Below, piece after piece: positions 1 through 7,816 of a stretch of 64,000 nt of DNA (position 1 is the first letter of the stretch; each line of letters opens with the position of its first letter). Origin of the DNA: Calditrichia bacterium (GTDB lineage: Bacteria > Calditrichota > Calditrichia > RBG-13-44-9 > J075); NCBI GenBank assembly GCA_028284905.1, contig JANQQU010000033.1, positions 1-64,000 on the forward strand, read 5' to 3'. The translations under genes were made by a program, and so were the position numbers. The notes below the pieces were generated by a model. That model did no database searches. It worked only from the letters and a program-made list of their open reading frames with translations, and was not told where the DNA came from.

Positions 1-95
1 AAAAATTAGTTCAGCATTGGTCGCTAGAGACTTATGTTGGAGCAATTTGTCAAAATTGCTTCGTCTTTAAAGCTGTGAAATGTATTCGCCCCTAA
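1..95 (-). other. Start of a further integron cassette, cut by window edge
   Basis: Left of the outermost attC the minus strand enters the next cassette of the array. In these bases I see no convincing start codon: the only ATG on the minus strand runs into a stop after three codons. The cassette gene, if there is one, lies outside the window. Confidence 0.4.
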
Positions 96-226
96 CGGAT
101 CGCGCATAAGGGGGCAAGGGCCCAAACACTCCATCCTTACAATGATTTTACCAATATTTGTTAAAACTCCCAAAGCTCAGAGTAAAACAAGCCGCCCTTG
201 ACTCCAGTTAATGCGCTTTGTTAGGT
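90..226 (-). repeat. attC site 1 (59-base element)
   Basis: The left box is ccctaac (90-96) and the right box gttaggt (220-226). Between them lie the inner inverted pairs common to all five sites: gcgcat with atgcgc, and caaggg with cccttg. Oriented on the minus strand it closes the cassette that carries the gene at 437-994. It is the most diverged of the five copies (gggggcaaggg for ggggacaaggg) and is 137 bp long. Confidence 0.88.
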
Positions 227-267
227 GCAATTTTACACAATGTGGCGACATTTCTTAAATGTAAAGC

Positions 268-475
268 TCTACTATTCTCAGATCTGCTCATCTGCCTTAT
301 CTTGAAGATATTGATAAATTATCAAAGTCAGATAAATTAGGTGTTACAATCAGAAATGCTCTTAAAATAAGTCGCATTTTAATTACCGTTTATTCTGATT
401 CATATTTTCATCAAAACTTATATGAGAAGCTGGACTTTAAGGACATTTTCGCTCTTGCCATGTATCTGGGAAATA
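268..475 (+). pseudogene. Possible GNAT-like C-terminal remnant, antisense to the cassette
   Basis: On the plus strand a stop-free frame begins right after a TAA at 265-267, has no start codon, and reads plausibly as protein over its first 60-70 residues. It includes QNLYEKLDFKDIFALAMYLG, which resembles the LYEKLGF segment ending many GNAT acetyltransferases. It then runs on as the antisense of the next gene. It may be a decayed, inverted gene end captured in the cassette. Chance is a real alternative. Confidence 0.22.
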
Positions 476-994
476 TGACTCTAAATCTTTCCAAAATTGA
501 TCCTTCACTTTTTCAATTCCATCATGATAGTCTTCAAAAAAACCAGGTTTATTCCATTCTGACAGGCAGTAATTTATTTCACCATATTCACTGGTTTTCT
601 GCCAAAATGTTGGCTTATCGGAATCTATAATCTTAAAACAAAATGTATGTATAAGGACAGGCTCATTTCCGAATGGTTTAGCTGATGCATCACTTAATAT
701 CAAATAATAGTCACCAAAAATCGCTAAAACCTCATACTCATTATTCACTGTTATAGGTAATGATATAAGACACCATCTTTCATCTTTTTTATTCGGTTTT
801 TGCAATTCATTATCTATTTTCGCAGCTAATCCTCGTTCACCTAAATTTTGTAATTTAATTGATGATTCATATTGGTCAATGTCTAGAAAAGTCGCAATTT
901 CACTTGGAGAAAAACAGCCATCATCCGATTGCATCTCAATCTTTTTTGCGGCAATCCAAACGGGATCGGTTTCTTTTGTAAATAATACTTTCAT
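437..994 (-). CDS. Integron cassette protein of unknown function (185 aa)
   Basis: This is a soluble protein with no signal peptide or membrane segment, rich in charged and aromatic residues, that I do not recognise. A GTG at 1009 overlaps the recombination site. The ATG at 994 gives a start at MKVLFTKETD and lies 14 bases beyond the attC box, so it is preferred. No room remains for a promoter inside the cassette, so expression must come from an upstream cassette or the array promoter. Residues around 85-105 (an LPITVNNEYEVLAIFGDYYL stretch) suggest a small alpha/beta fold. The gene is followed by about 210 bp and then attC 1. Confidence 0.75.
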   Translation of the reverse strand: MKVLFTKETDPVWIAAKKIEMQSDDGCFSPSEIATFLDIDQYESSIKLQNLGERGLAAKIDNELQKPNKKDERWCLISLPITVNNEYEVLAIFGDYYLILSDASAKPFGNEPVLIHTFCFKIIDSDKPTFWQKTSEYGEINYCLSEWNKPGFFEDYHDGIEKVKDQFWKDLESYFPDTWQERKCP

Positions 995-1007
995 CTTTTT
1001 TACGTGC

Positions 1008-1143
1008 ACCTAACGGATGGCGCATAAGGGGACAAGGGCATTTACACGCGAACCTTATAATATTTTACTGAAAATCGTTAAATCTCCCAAGCCCCAAAAG
1101 TAAAACAAGCTGCCCTTGGCTCACTTTGATGCGCATGTTAGGT
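1008..1143 (-). repeat. attC site 2
   Basis: The left box is acctaac (1008-1014) and the right box gttaggt (1137-1143), with inner pairs ggcgcat/atgcgc and acaagggca/tgcccttg. It closes the three-gene cassette at 1014-2874. The first six bases of that cassette on the minus strand (TTAGGT, 2874 downwards) match this site's R'' box, as expected for a unit cut out and inserted as a circle. Confidence 0.92.
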
Positions 1144-1168
1144 GTTAATACTTTTCCATACTTTCTTA

Positions 1169-2215
1169 CTAATCTTTTTTAGGTTTAATTTCATCATGCC
1201 CTCCATGAATCTCTATTTCTCGATAAATCCCAAGAGGGTGGATAATTATTTCAGTTCGTGAATTACTTTCTATGAACATTCTTTCAAAAACCCTACTAGT
1301 TCTAAACATATTTCTAAAGGGATCTCTCATCGATGGATTCTCTTCTGATCCCTTCGATTCATTCAAATTTGGTTCTGAAATTTGTTGAATATCATCTGTA
1401 GTTATTGAGTCTATTCTCGGTAAATAAGTAATTTGGCCAACCATAATCCAATTATATTCAACTAGACCACCATAAAGAGCTCTTAAGAAATCTGGTTGAA
1501 TGCGCAGCCATTTTTTGTCAAGTAAACCTCGAAAAACTATATCATCTCTATGCTTTTTGGGATTAATAATTACTTCAAAACCATCAGGATAAAACATCTC
1601 AGTGAATAATCTTAAATTAGAAAGTAAAGTTTCATCTTGACTCAATCCCAGTTGCTGTGAGAGTTTTTTTGTATCCTTTAAATTCTTTAGTTTTTCTCTA
1701 GCAATAGATTTTTTATTTCTATCCTTTGTATGACGGATCTGCTCTTCGTACTCATTAATCTGCCTTTGAAAATCTTCATTTAAGGAGCTAGCATAAGCAA
1801 TTGCCTCGGCAATCGAATTAAATTTTTCAAGAAAATGGCTCATTCTATTATAGTCTTCAATTTCAGCTGTTCCTTTTATCTTAATCATAAAAGTGTCAGA
1901 TAAAATTTTCTCATAATTTTCACTGGACAATTCACTCGGTTCAAAAATTACATTCTTTAATTTTTCCTCAAGCCGATTATACATATGGTCATAAAGGATT
2001 TTATTTTCTGTTCTTCTTGAAACTTCTGCGACCTGCGCTTCAATAGAACTCCCCTTCAAAAATTTACTTTTTTGGGAATCCTTTGATGAAATTCCATCGA
2101 TATATGATTGAACTATCTGATCTGCTACACCTTCAAAAACTTGTGAATACAAAGAATACAATCTCTCAACATCCATATAGATAAACTCACGAACAAACTT
2201 TTTTGCTGATGACAT
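1169..2215 (-). CDS. DUF6414-like soluble protein, third gene of cassette 2
   Basis: This 348-aa protein has no signal or membrane segment. Its N-terminus reads FIYMDVERLYSLYSQVFEGV, which from memory resembles the DUF6414 family of uncharacterised bacterial proteins; I cannot confirm this here. Residues about 145-195 form a highly charged helical, probably coiled-coil stretch (QINEYEEQIRHTKDRNKK). Its ATG directly follows the TAA of the 62-aa gene upstream, so translation is coupled. Its partners are two small membrane proteins, which suggests that the soluble protein acts at the membrane with them. A defence or stress role is only a guess from context. Confidence 0.7.
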   Translation of the reverse strand: MSSAKKFVREFIYMDVERLYSLYSQVFEGVADQIVQSYIDGISSKDSQKSKFLKGSSIEAQVAEVSRRTENKILYDHMYNRLEEKLKNVIFEPSELSSENYEKILSDTFMIKIKGTAEIEDYNRMSHFLEKFNSIAEAIAYASSLNEDFQRQINEYEEQIRHTKDRNKKSIAREKLKNLKDTKKLSQQLGLSQDETLLSNLRLFTEMFYPDGFEVIINPKKHRDDIVFRGLLDKKWLRIQPDFLRALYGGLVEYNWIMVGQITYLPRIDSITTDDIQQISEPNLNESKGSEENPSMRDPFRNMFRTSRVFERMFIESNSRTEIIIHPLGIYREIEIHGGHDEIKPKKD

Positions 2216-2404
2216 TTAACTACTACTCCTTTGGTTTAATTTTTCTTCAACTCTGTGTTTTTGAATCATAAATTGATCATATTTTTCCTGATATATCTTA
2301 TACCTAGACTTTGATATTTTGTAAACAGCTAAAGAAATTGCTATTACACTATATAGAGTGACGCCTAATGTTCCCCAAATTAAAAACAGAGAGAAATAAT
2401 TCAT
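2216..2404 (-). CDS. Small single-pass membrane protein, second gene of cassette 2
   Basis: This 62-aa protein has one N-terminal membrane helix (residues about 4-28) followed by a basic, polar helical tail rich in K, Q and E. It overlaps the preceding gene by four bases (ATGA) and its stop abuts the ATG of the next gene, so the three genes are tightly coupled. I do not recognise it. The topology is that of a small accessory or assembly subunit. Conservation of the overlaps within one mobile cassette argues that it is a real gene. Confidence 0.65.
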   Translation of the reverse strand: MNYFSLFLIWGTLGVTLYSVIAISLAVYKISKSRYKIYQEKYDQFMIQKHRVEEKLNQRSSS

Positions 2405-2823
2405 TTATCACCTTCGATTTTACCAATTAATACTTGAACTATGGTACTGAGAATAAAAAGTATCACCGCTAACAACATAGACACATTTAATAATTGTATA
2501 CGGAAGTTTGAAAGACTTTGACCAATAATCGAATCATAAAGGAAACTTCCATAAAGAATCGCAGACCACACTGCACCTAGTAGCAATGCTGATTTTAAAA
2601 CTCCAAATGTTATATCCCACTTCTTAATGATAAAATTTATTTCACTAATGTCTCCAAGTGAAATTGCACTCACCATTATAGAGAAAAAGAGTATTTCTGG
2701 AGAATTTGCCATTGCTTCAAGGGTTAATTTATTTGCGAGTTTATGGAGAAATAGTGACGCCGCTAGTGGTAGTAATGCAAACATTAGATTATATGTCATC
2801 CATCGAATAAGTCGTTTTGTCAA
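2401..2823 (-). CDS. Four-helix membrane protein, first gene of cassette 2
   Basis: This 140-aa protein is predicted by eye to have four hydrophobic helices (about residues 10-28, 42-58, 76-95 and 108-132) and short loops, with no known motif. It opens the three-gene cassette and overlaps the 62-aa gene by four bases. The start lies 46 bases inside the cassette. I cannot name it. It could be a pore or anchor partner for the 348-aa soluble protein. Confidence 0.68.
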   Translation of the reverse strand: MTKRLIRWMTYNLMFALLPLAASLFLHKLANKLTLEAMANSPEILFFSIMVSAISLGDISEINFIIKKWDITFGVLKSALLLGAVWSAILYGSFLYDSIIGQSLSNFRIQLLNVSMLLAVILFILSTIVQVLIGKIEGDK

Positions 2824-2868
2824 CCCGAACTCCTCAAAATATTTATATTCACAATTTGCTTCTTATAC

Positions 2869-3004
2869 ACCTAACGGACTGTGGATAACGGGGACAAGGG
2901 CACAAACACACAGACCTTATGATATTTTACCAACTTTCGTTAAAACTCCCAAACCCCAAAGCAAAACAAGCCGCCCTTGGCTCCGGTTGATGCACTTGTT
3001 ATGC
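2869..3004 (-). repeat. attC site 3
   Basis: The left box is acctaac (2869-2875) and the right box the variant gttatgc (2998-3004). The inner left box is degenerate (ggactgtggataacgg where the others have gcgcataagg). The variant R'' is mirrored exactly by the start of the same cassette (TTATGC on the minus strand, 3853 downwards), so the substitution travelled with the cassette. Confidence 0.9.
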
Positions 3005-3017
3005 ACTTTTAAATGCA

Positions 3018-3233
3018 CTAATTTATTTTGACACCGAACTTTATATAAAGTGGCAAATGATTAGACCCAAACTCTTCAAATAATTTTCTTTCAATCGTTA
3101 TAATATCTAAACTATTCAAACAATGGCCAATAGGAATCTTCAATAATGAATATAAACAACCTGGATTGACCGGACAGGATGTTTGAACGTGATGCTCTTT
3201 TTGAGAATTAATAAGTTTTGTTCGTTTGGCCAA
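3018..3233 (-). pseudogene. Truncated C-terminus of an endonuclease/exonuclease/phosphatase (EEP) protein
   Basis: Only about 60 residues remain. They end in IPIGHCLNSLDI and GSNHLPLYIKF, close to the IPIDH...GSDHLP closing motifs of EEP-family proteins, where both His-containing motifs contribute to the metal-dependent active site. The D of IPIDH is replaced by G, and the N-terminal 200 or so residues are missing, because the upstream gene of the same cassette ends only 20 bases away. I read it as a decayed gene end inside cassette 3. A tiny functional ORF is less likely. Confidence 0.55.
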
Positions 3234-3253
3234 AATATAAATTTATATGCAAT

Positions 3254-3811
3254 TTATTTAATACCACAAGTTATCATAAACAGAAAATTATTTGGACCAG
3301 GTAAAGGAATATTATTTACTTTTGGTGGCATTCCTTTTAGCTTTTTTGACAACTTGACCAAATCTAAATTTGGGGGAATATCCCCTTTTATTTGATCTAA
3401 GCGAATTTCAGAAATATTTCCATTCCATTCCATTTTTACATTGAGTATAATAAAACTTTTAGTATTGGAATCAGCTAAATATCTATTGCAATATTCCTTG
3501 ACACTAATTGTATCTGTATAATTTTCAACAAAAAACAGCGTGGGTTTTGGAGGAAAAAAATCGATAATCAAATTTGAATCAGCAGTTATTAGTGTTCTGG
3601 CTGAATCATGTTCAATTTGTTCCTTTTTCAAATAAGAGGCATACCAATCATTGTATGGATATTCTGGCACAGTCGAAGAATCAACAAAAAGCAAAGAATC
3701 TATTTTAATAAATGATGAATTATTTTGAAGATTATCTTGATCATTAGAAAACAATAACCCCAATATGGATATGATTAAAACTATTAATATTGTTTTTGAG
3801 TGAATATTCAT
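3254..3811 (-). CDS. Exported protein with TonB-C-like domain, cassette 3
   Basis: This 185-aa protein has an N-terminal hydrophobic helix (residues 7-23) with a basic start, so it is exported or membrane anchored. Residues about 115-185 follow the pattern of a TonB C-terminal or related energy-transducer fold: a hydrophobic strand, a turn GNISEIRLDQIKGDI, a helix, then a final strand NNFLFMITCGIK. There is no proline-rich spacer, so it is not a working TonB. The start is an ATG 36 bases inside the cassette. Orphan domains of this kind are common in FCB bacteria. The function is unknown. Confidence 0.62.
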   Translation of the reverse strand: MNIHSKTILIVLIISILGLLFSNDQDNLQNNSSFIKIDSLLFVDSSTVPEYPYNDWYASYLKKEQIEHDSARTLITADSNLIIDFFPPKPTLFFVENYTDTISVKEYCNRYLADSNTKSFIILNVKMEWNGNISEIRLDQIKGDIPPNLDLVKLSKKLKGMPPKVNNIPLPGPNNFLFMITCGIK

Positions 3812-3847
3812 TTTACACTTTATAATTGAATCTCAAATTAAATCTGT

Positions 3848-3983
3848 GCATAACGGATTGCGCATAAGGGGACAAGGGCACACACACTCTGTCCTTACAA
3901 TATTTTACAGATTTTAATTAAAACTCCCAAACTATGAAGTAAAGCAAACTGCCCTTGGCTCCGGTTGATGCGCTTGGTTAGGC
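3848..3983 (-). repeat. attC site 4
   Basis: The left box is gcataac (3848-3854) and the right box gttaggc (3977-3983). The inner pairs gcgcat/atgcgc and caagggca/tgcccttg are well kept. The R'' sequence matches the start of its own cassette (TTAGGC on the minus strand from 5863), and differs from the gttaggt of sites 1 and 2. Confidence 0.92.
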
Positions 3984-4105
3984 CAAGAGCGTTGTGCAGT
4001 CCGAGGAAGTGATTGACCTTCGGCGCCTTCAATCCACCGCTAAGTGTAACCTATGTCCCTGTTTGCTCATTGAATTTAGAATCAAGTTTAATTGAGATAA
4101 TAATA

Positions 4106-5584
4106 TTATTGCAACAGGATCATTTTCTTCGTGGATGTAAAATTATCTGTGTGAACCTGGTAGAAATACGCACCGCTTGCTACTCGCTGTCCAATATCAT
4201 CTTTTCCATCCCATACTATTTTATTCTCCCCAATTGATTCGGTTTCGTTGACTAGTATACGAATTAATCGACCAAGTGAATTATATATTTTAATATTAAC
4301 CTTAGCTGTTTTTTCTAATGAAAAAGTGATAGTTGTCGTGGAGTTAAATGGATTGGGGTAATTCTGTTTAAGTATATTTGTTTCGACTGTAGTGCCGTTT
4401 GAACTAACAATTCCGGTAACTGGTCTCAAGGATAAATGCACCGGAAAGTGATTGTTTTGATGGACCATTTTCTCTTCTTGCGCATCAAAAATGCTTGCCC
4501 ATTTAGCTTTTGATTCGTACCCGCTATGAAAAGCCTTAACTAAAAATAAATTATTAAAATTGCTAAATGTACCTCCCCATTCAAATTCTACCATTCCGAG
4601 AGGGTCTGTTATATTATCAACAATTAACTCAGCTGTATATGGAAAAACGCTTCTCACTTTCCATATACTTACATATGTATCAGTCAGAGGTAGACCGGTA
4701 ATCTCATCAGTTACATAAATTTGTGTCATATTTAAATCAGGTAAGGTTTCTATTAAACATCTCCGTGAGGAGCTGTTAATAATTGCAACTGTGACATTAG
4801 CGAAACCGATAGTATTCATTAAATCTTCATAGGTTGTCGGGTTTCCGACCAAATTATTGTCCCATATATTAATGGTAAGTGGATCTGCCCAATAATCTTG
4901 CCGTTGTCCCCAAAATAAATCTTCAGGATCAAATAAGTTGATATGATGAATAGGTTCAACCATAGTACTATCTTTCACAATGTTAAGATTGTAATATTCA
5001 CTGATTCCAGCACCGAAGATATGTTCAACTTCATGAGTTATATGGTTTAATTGTCGCCAATACTGCTTTAATTCATCGGAACCTCCTGTTAGGCTATCTC
5101 GATCATGAATCGCATCCCATTTTAATCTGCTAGCGACTCCAGCACCACTGGAGTCAAATGAAGCACTTCCCCCATATGTTCCATAAAGTGGATTATCTGT
5201 AAGCACTGCATGTATCCAAATTTCATATCCAGATCGTGGCATATCACACCCACCGCCTGGGAAGTAAGCACTGTGTGGCTGAACTAATGTAAAAACTAGA
5301 TTTGAATCGGGATTAAAGGTAAATCTTCGAATAGTCTGTTTGGCAAAAATAAAGTTCAAATCCTCAACATATTTGACCAACCTATTTTTGACTTCATCTG
5401 TTGTAAGCTCCCCTTTAAGGTCAGGATGTAGATAAAATCTTAACTTGTGATATTCTAATTCTATATTTTCAAATGCCTCCTTGAGTTCAGGAGATTCTTC
5501 AGCTACTGAAAACGTATAATTAATAAGGAAGGTCGCCAAAAAAACACTTAAAAGGATTCTTTTAGATAGTAGTAATAATTTCAT
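4106..5584 (-). CDS. Secreted HExxH metallopeptidase-like protein with type IX-style sorting domain, cassette 4
   Basis: The ATG at 5584 is chosen because GAGG lies about six bases upstream and the protein then starts MKLLLLSKRILLSVF, a clean signal peptide; an in-frame ATG at 5611 is less likely. Of the 492 residues, about 30-330 form an unrecognised domain with HEVEHIFGAGISEYY, a gluzincin-style HExxH zinc motif. A Cys-Gly-rich segment (FPGGGCDMPRSGYE) precedes it. Next comes a beta-sandwich-like region, then a C-terminal FlgD-like domain with QNYPNPFNSTTTITF and the ending ASGAYFYQ...KKMILLQ. That domain matches those of the chromosomal secreted proteins at 24395, 29387 and 33355, so the cassette seems fitted to the host's own export system. 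Confidence 0.8.
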   Translation of the reverse strand: MKLLLLSKRILLSVFLATFLINYTFSVAEESPELKEAFENIELEYHKLRFYLHPDLKGELTTDEVKNRLVKYVEDLNFIFAKQTIRRFTFNPDSNLVFTLVQPHSAYFPGGGCDMPRSGYEIWIHAVLTDNPLYGTYGGSASFDSSGAGVASRLKWDAIHDRDSLTGGSDELKQYWRQLNHITHEVEHIFGAGISEYYNLNIVKDSTMVEPIHHINLFDPEDLFWGQRQDYWADPLTINIWDNNLVGNPTTYEDLMNTIGFANVTVAIINSSSRRCLIETLPDLNMTQIYVTDEITGLPLTDTYVSIWKVRSVFPYTAELIVDNITDPLGMVEFEWGGTFSNFNNLFLVKAFHSGYESKAKWASIFDAQEEKMVHQNNHFPVHLSLRPVTGIVSSNGTTVETNILKQNYPNPFNSTTTITFSLEKTAKVNIKIYNSLGRLIRILVNETESIGENKIVWDGKDDIGQRVASGAYFYQVHTDNFTSTKKMILLQ

Positions 5585-5857
5585 CTTAACCTCAAAATTA
5601 AGATTTAACATTAAGTATTAAAAAAGAGTCAATAATTATAAAAACGTAATACTGTTATAACGGGCGTTACAATAGTTAATTTTAGTCTGGCGAAAGTTCT
5701 TTCGTATGTTTTATTTTTGTATTTCTCCAATCGATTGGGATACATACAAAATTGTAGCACATCAAGGCATCCTAGCTAAAATTTGTATCTACTCTAGCTT
5801 TTGTCCTACAAGGCTTTAGAAAAGGTTAGAGACGAATTCTACGTTTTCGGTGTAAGG

Positions 5858-5992
5858 GCCTAACGGACGGCGCATAAGGGGACAAGGGCACTAACACACT
5901 GTCCGTACAATATTTTACGGATTTTAATCAACACTCCCAATTTTGAAGTAAAACAAGCTGCCCTTGGCTCCGGTTGATGCGCTTTGTTATGA
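5858..5992 (-). repeat. attC site 5 (nearest to intI)
   Basis: The left box is gcctaac (5858-5864) and the right box gttatga (5986-5992), with inner pairs ggcgcat/atgcgc and acaagggca/tgcccttg. It closes the cassette with the DUF1566 lipoprotein gene. The expected matching cassette start (TTATGA on the minus strand) was not found exactly. The closest is TTATAA at 7357-7352. Confidence 0.9.
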
Positions 5993-6092
5993 GGCGTATT
6001 AGAAGCAATTAATTTGCCCTTTAAAAGCCCAACTGTTTATATTATGTGTACCACCATGCTTTTTACTATTCTTAATAAGTTTATTTATTATA

Positions 6093-7274
6093 TCAGTTTG
6101 ATCGAACAGCTCTTATAGAATGCTGATTTTTGTCTAATTGTGCGCCTCCAATAGAGCCATTCTCAAACATGATTATCCAATTGAAAGATGAGGGATGATC
6201 AGAAAGAAGTGTATCAGCACTCCAAAAAACTGATTGACGGTTGCTAAAAAGGGTATTTATAAAATAACCATTTTTGTTTCTTTTAGGTTCATTTAATGAA
6301 AGTAATTCTTCAAATGTCGGTATCCTCCAATCACTATAACCGCTAAATTTTACATGGTTTAAGCTATCAACATAATTATATGCACCATTCAAAGTTAGTT
6401 CATTAGACTCATTTTGCTGCCAAAAGAGCCCTGTTGCTTTATCAATAACAAAACTGCTGTCATTTGATAACTCATAAAAGTTAGGTAATCCAAAGCCATA
6501 TAGGCTTTCACCTTCAACGAAAAAATCATACTTATCGATTATCTGTTCAACAGCTTCCTCAGAAAGACTTTTAGGCTTTTTTCGCAATTTAAATGGTGAA
6601 TAACCAGAACGAACTGCCCGGATTTGGCAAGGCTGATCGATAGGAAATGGGCCACACAATCCTTTCTCACTAAATGCCACCATCCATGCACTCGATTCAT
6701 TATATGCATCAGCAGTCCAAAATAACGGGAAAAATGTAGTCGCTTTAAAAATAGAGTCAATATGGGAATACTGCTTCTCTGGTCGTGAATTTCCAAATGC
6801 ATCAATACCCGTAATTGTATGTTCAATTTTTGTCGACTCCATCAATGTCAAAAGTTCTTCTAGTGTTGGCATCCGCCAATCATTAAAACCAGCATATTTT
6901 TCTTCATTTAATTCGTCAATAAACTCTCGATACTCCAAAAAGGGGTACATTTTTTGTGAGTATCCTTGCTGCCAATAAAGTCCAGTAGCTTTATCAAAAA
7001 CAACTTTTCCCTCCTTTTGCAACTCATACTTATTAAAAATACCCTGCCCATTTGGATTACCTACATTTTTAATTTTTTGGCAATAAAAATCATATCGTTC
7101 TAACATTTTTTGGACATTATCCCCCGAAAGACGATAAATAGGGATACTTCTTAGTCCCAATATATTTTCACTCTCAGACACAGATTCTTTTTGACAAGCT
7201 GTAAATAAGAAGATTAAGAGAAGTAGAATCCACCTAACCTCTATCTCGATTCCGTTAATTTGTTTGCTTCTCAT
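6093..7274 (-). CDS. Lipoprotein with two DUF1566 (Lcl-type) domains, cassette 5
   Basis: The 393-aa protein begins with a hydrophobic stretch ending LFTAC, a lipobox, so the mature protein is lipid-anchored at Cys27. Two homologous domains follow (about 85-225 and 265-392). Each has FDKATGLYWQQ or IDKATGLFWQQ, then GFNDWRMPTLEELLTL or GYSDWRIPTFEELLSL, then FWTAD/FWSAD and a final IRAVRS. This is the DUF1566/Lcl C-terminal fold, related to C-type-lectin-like surface domains. The binding partner is unknown. It is the cassette closest to the integrase, so probably the latest acquired and the one best placed for expression. Confidence 0.85.
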   Translation of the reverse strand: MRSKQINGIEIEVRWILLLLIFLFTACQKESVSESENILGLRSIPIYRLSGDNVQKMLERYDFYCQKIKNVGNPNGQGIFNKYELQKEGKVVFDKATGLYWQQGYSQKMYPFLEYREFIDELNEEKYAGFNDWRMPTLEELLTLMESTKIEHTITGIDAFGNSRPEKQYSHIDSIFKATTFFPLFWTADAYNESSAWMVAFSEKGLCGPFPIDQPCQIRAVRSGYSPFKLRKKPKSLSEEAVEQIIDKYDFFVEGESLYGFGLPNFYELSNDSSFVIDKATGLFWQQNESNELTLNGAYNYVDSLNHVKFSGYSDWRIPTFEELLSLNEPKRNKNGYFINTLFSNRQSVFWSADTLLSDHPSSFNWIIMFENGSIGGAQLDKNQHSIRAVRSN

Positions 7275-7816
7275 CGTTCCTCACTATTTCAAATTTTGGC
7301 TATCTTTTAAATAATGTCTCAATTCTTTTCGAATGTGGTTATTATTAAGCCTTATAACTATTAAGTAGACAACCGAAACCACACCTATTATTAAAAAGTG
7401 GCTGATTTTATTAGTTGCTAATGTTGTGTTTCATTGCGCTGTTTCGGTCATATAATTGCGGAAAGCGTGGTATAGACGAGGCAATCCGCAATTAATGTGA
7501 TTAATCTTTTCGTGTATATTTTTGGCTATTTTTGGCGAAAGAAACGAGTCGGGTAAAAGGTAGCGATTCTGCTAATTTTTATCAAGTGGAAAGTTCTTGA
7601 CGGTTAGAAAACCCCACGATTTTATCGCAAGCATTGTGGGAGGCGCCCAAGCATAGGGCGTAGAGGTTGGATAGTGTAAGTTACTTTCAATATCCTTTTC
7701 GACAACAACAGAGGAATCCTAATCTGTAATGTAATAGTAATTTTCACCTAACTAGATGTAATCCAAAGAGGTTAAAAAATGGTGTTCACTCTTAAGGATT
7801 CTTGTAGGGCAATTAC
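7275..7816. other. Gene-free spacer between cassette array and flanking genes; possible attI zone
   Basis: No credible gene is present. It holds a 10-bp inverted repeat (taattgcgga 7453-7462 with tccgcaatta 7485-7494), a cccac...gtggg hairpin near 7613-7640 and a cgccc...gggcg hairpin near 7643-7660. There are also two candidate recombination boxes readable toward the array: ttataac (7352-7358) and a perfect RYYYAAC match, acctaac (7746-7752). Either could mark the left limit of attI. Confidence 0.4.

Noticed and set aside
90..5992. Regularly similar sites could suggest a CRISPR array
   Set aside because: Units are 135-137 bp, hundreds to thousands of bases apart, bounded by integron core boxes and separated by genes; no short spacers.
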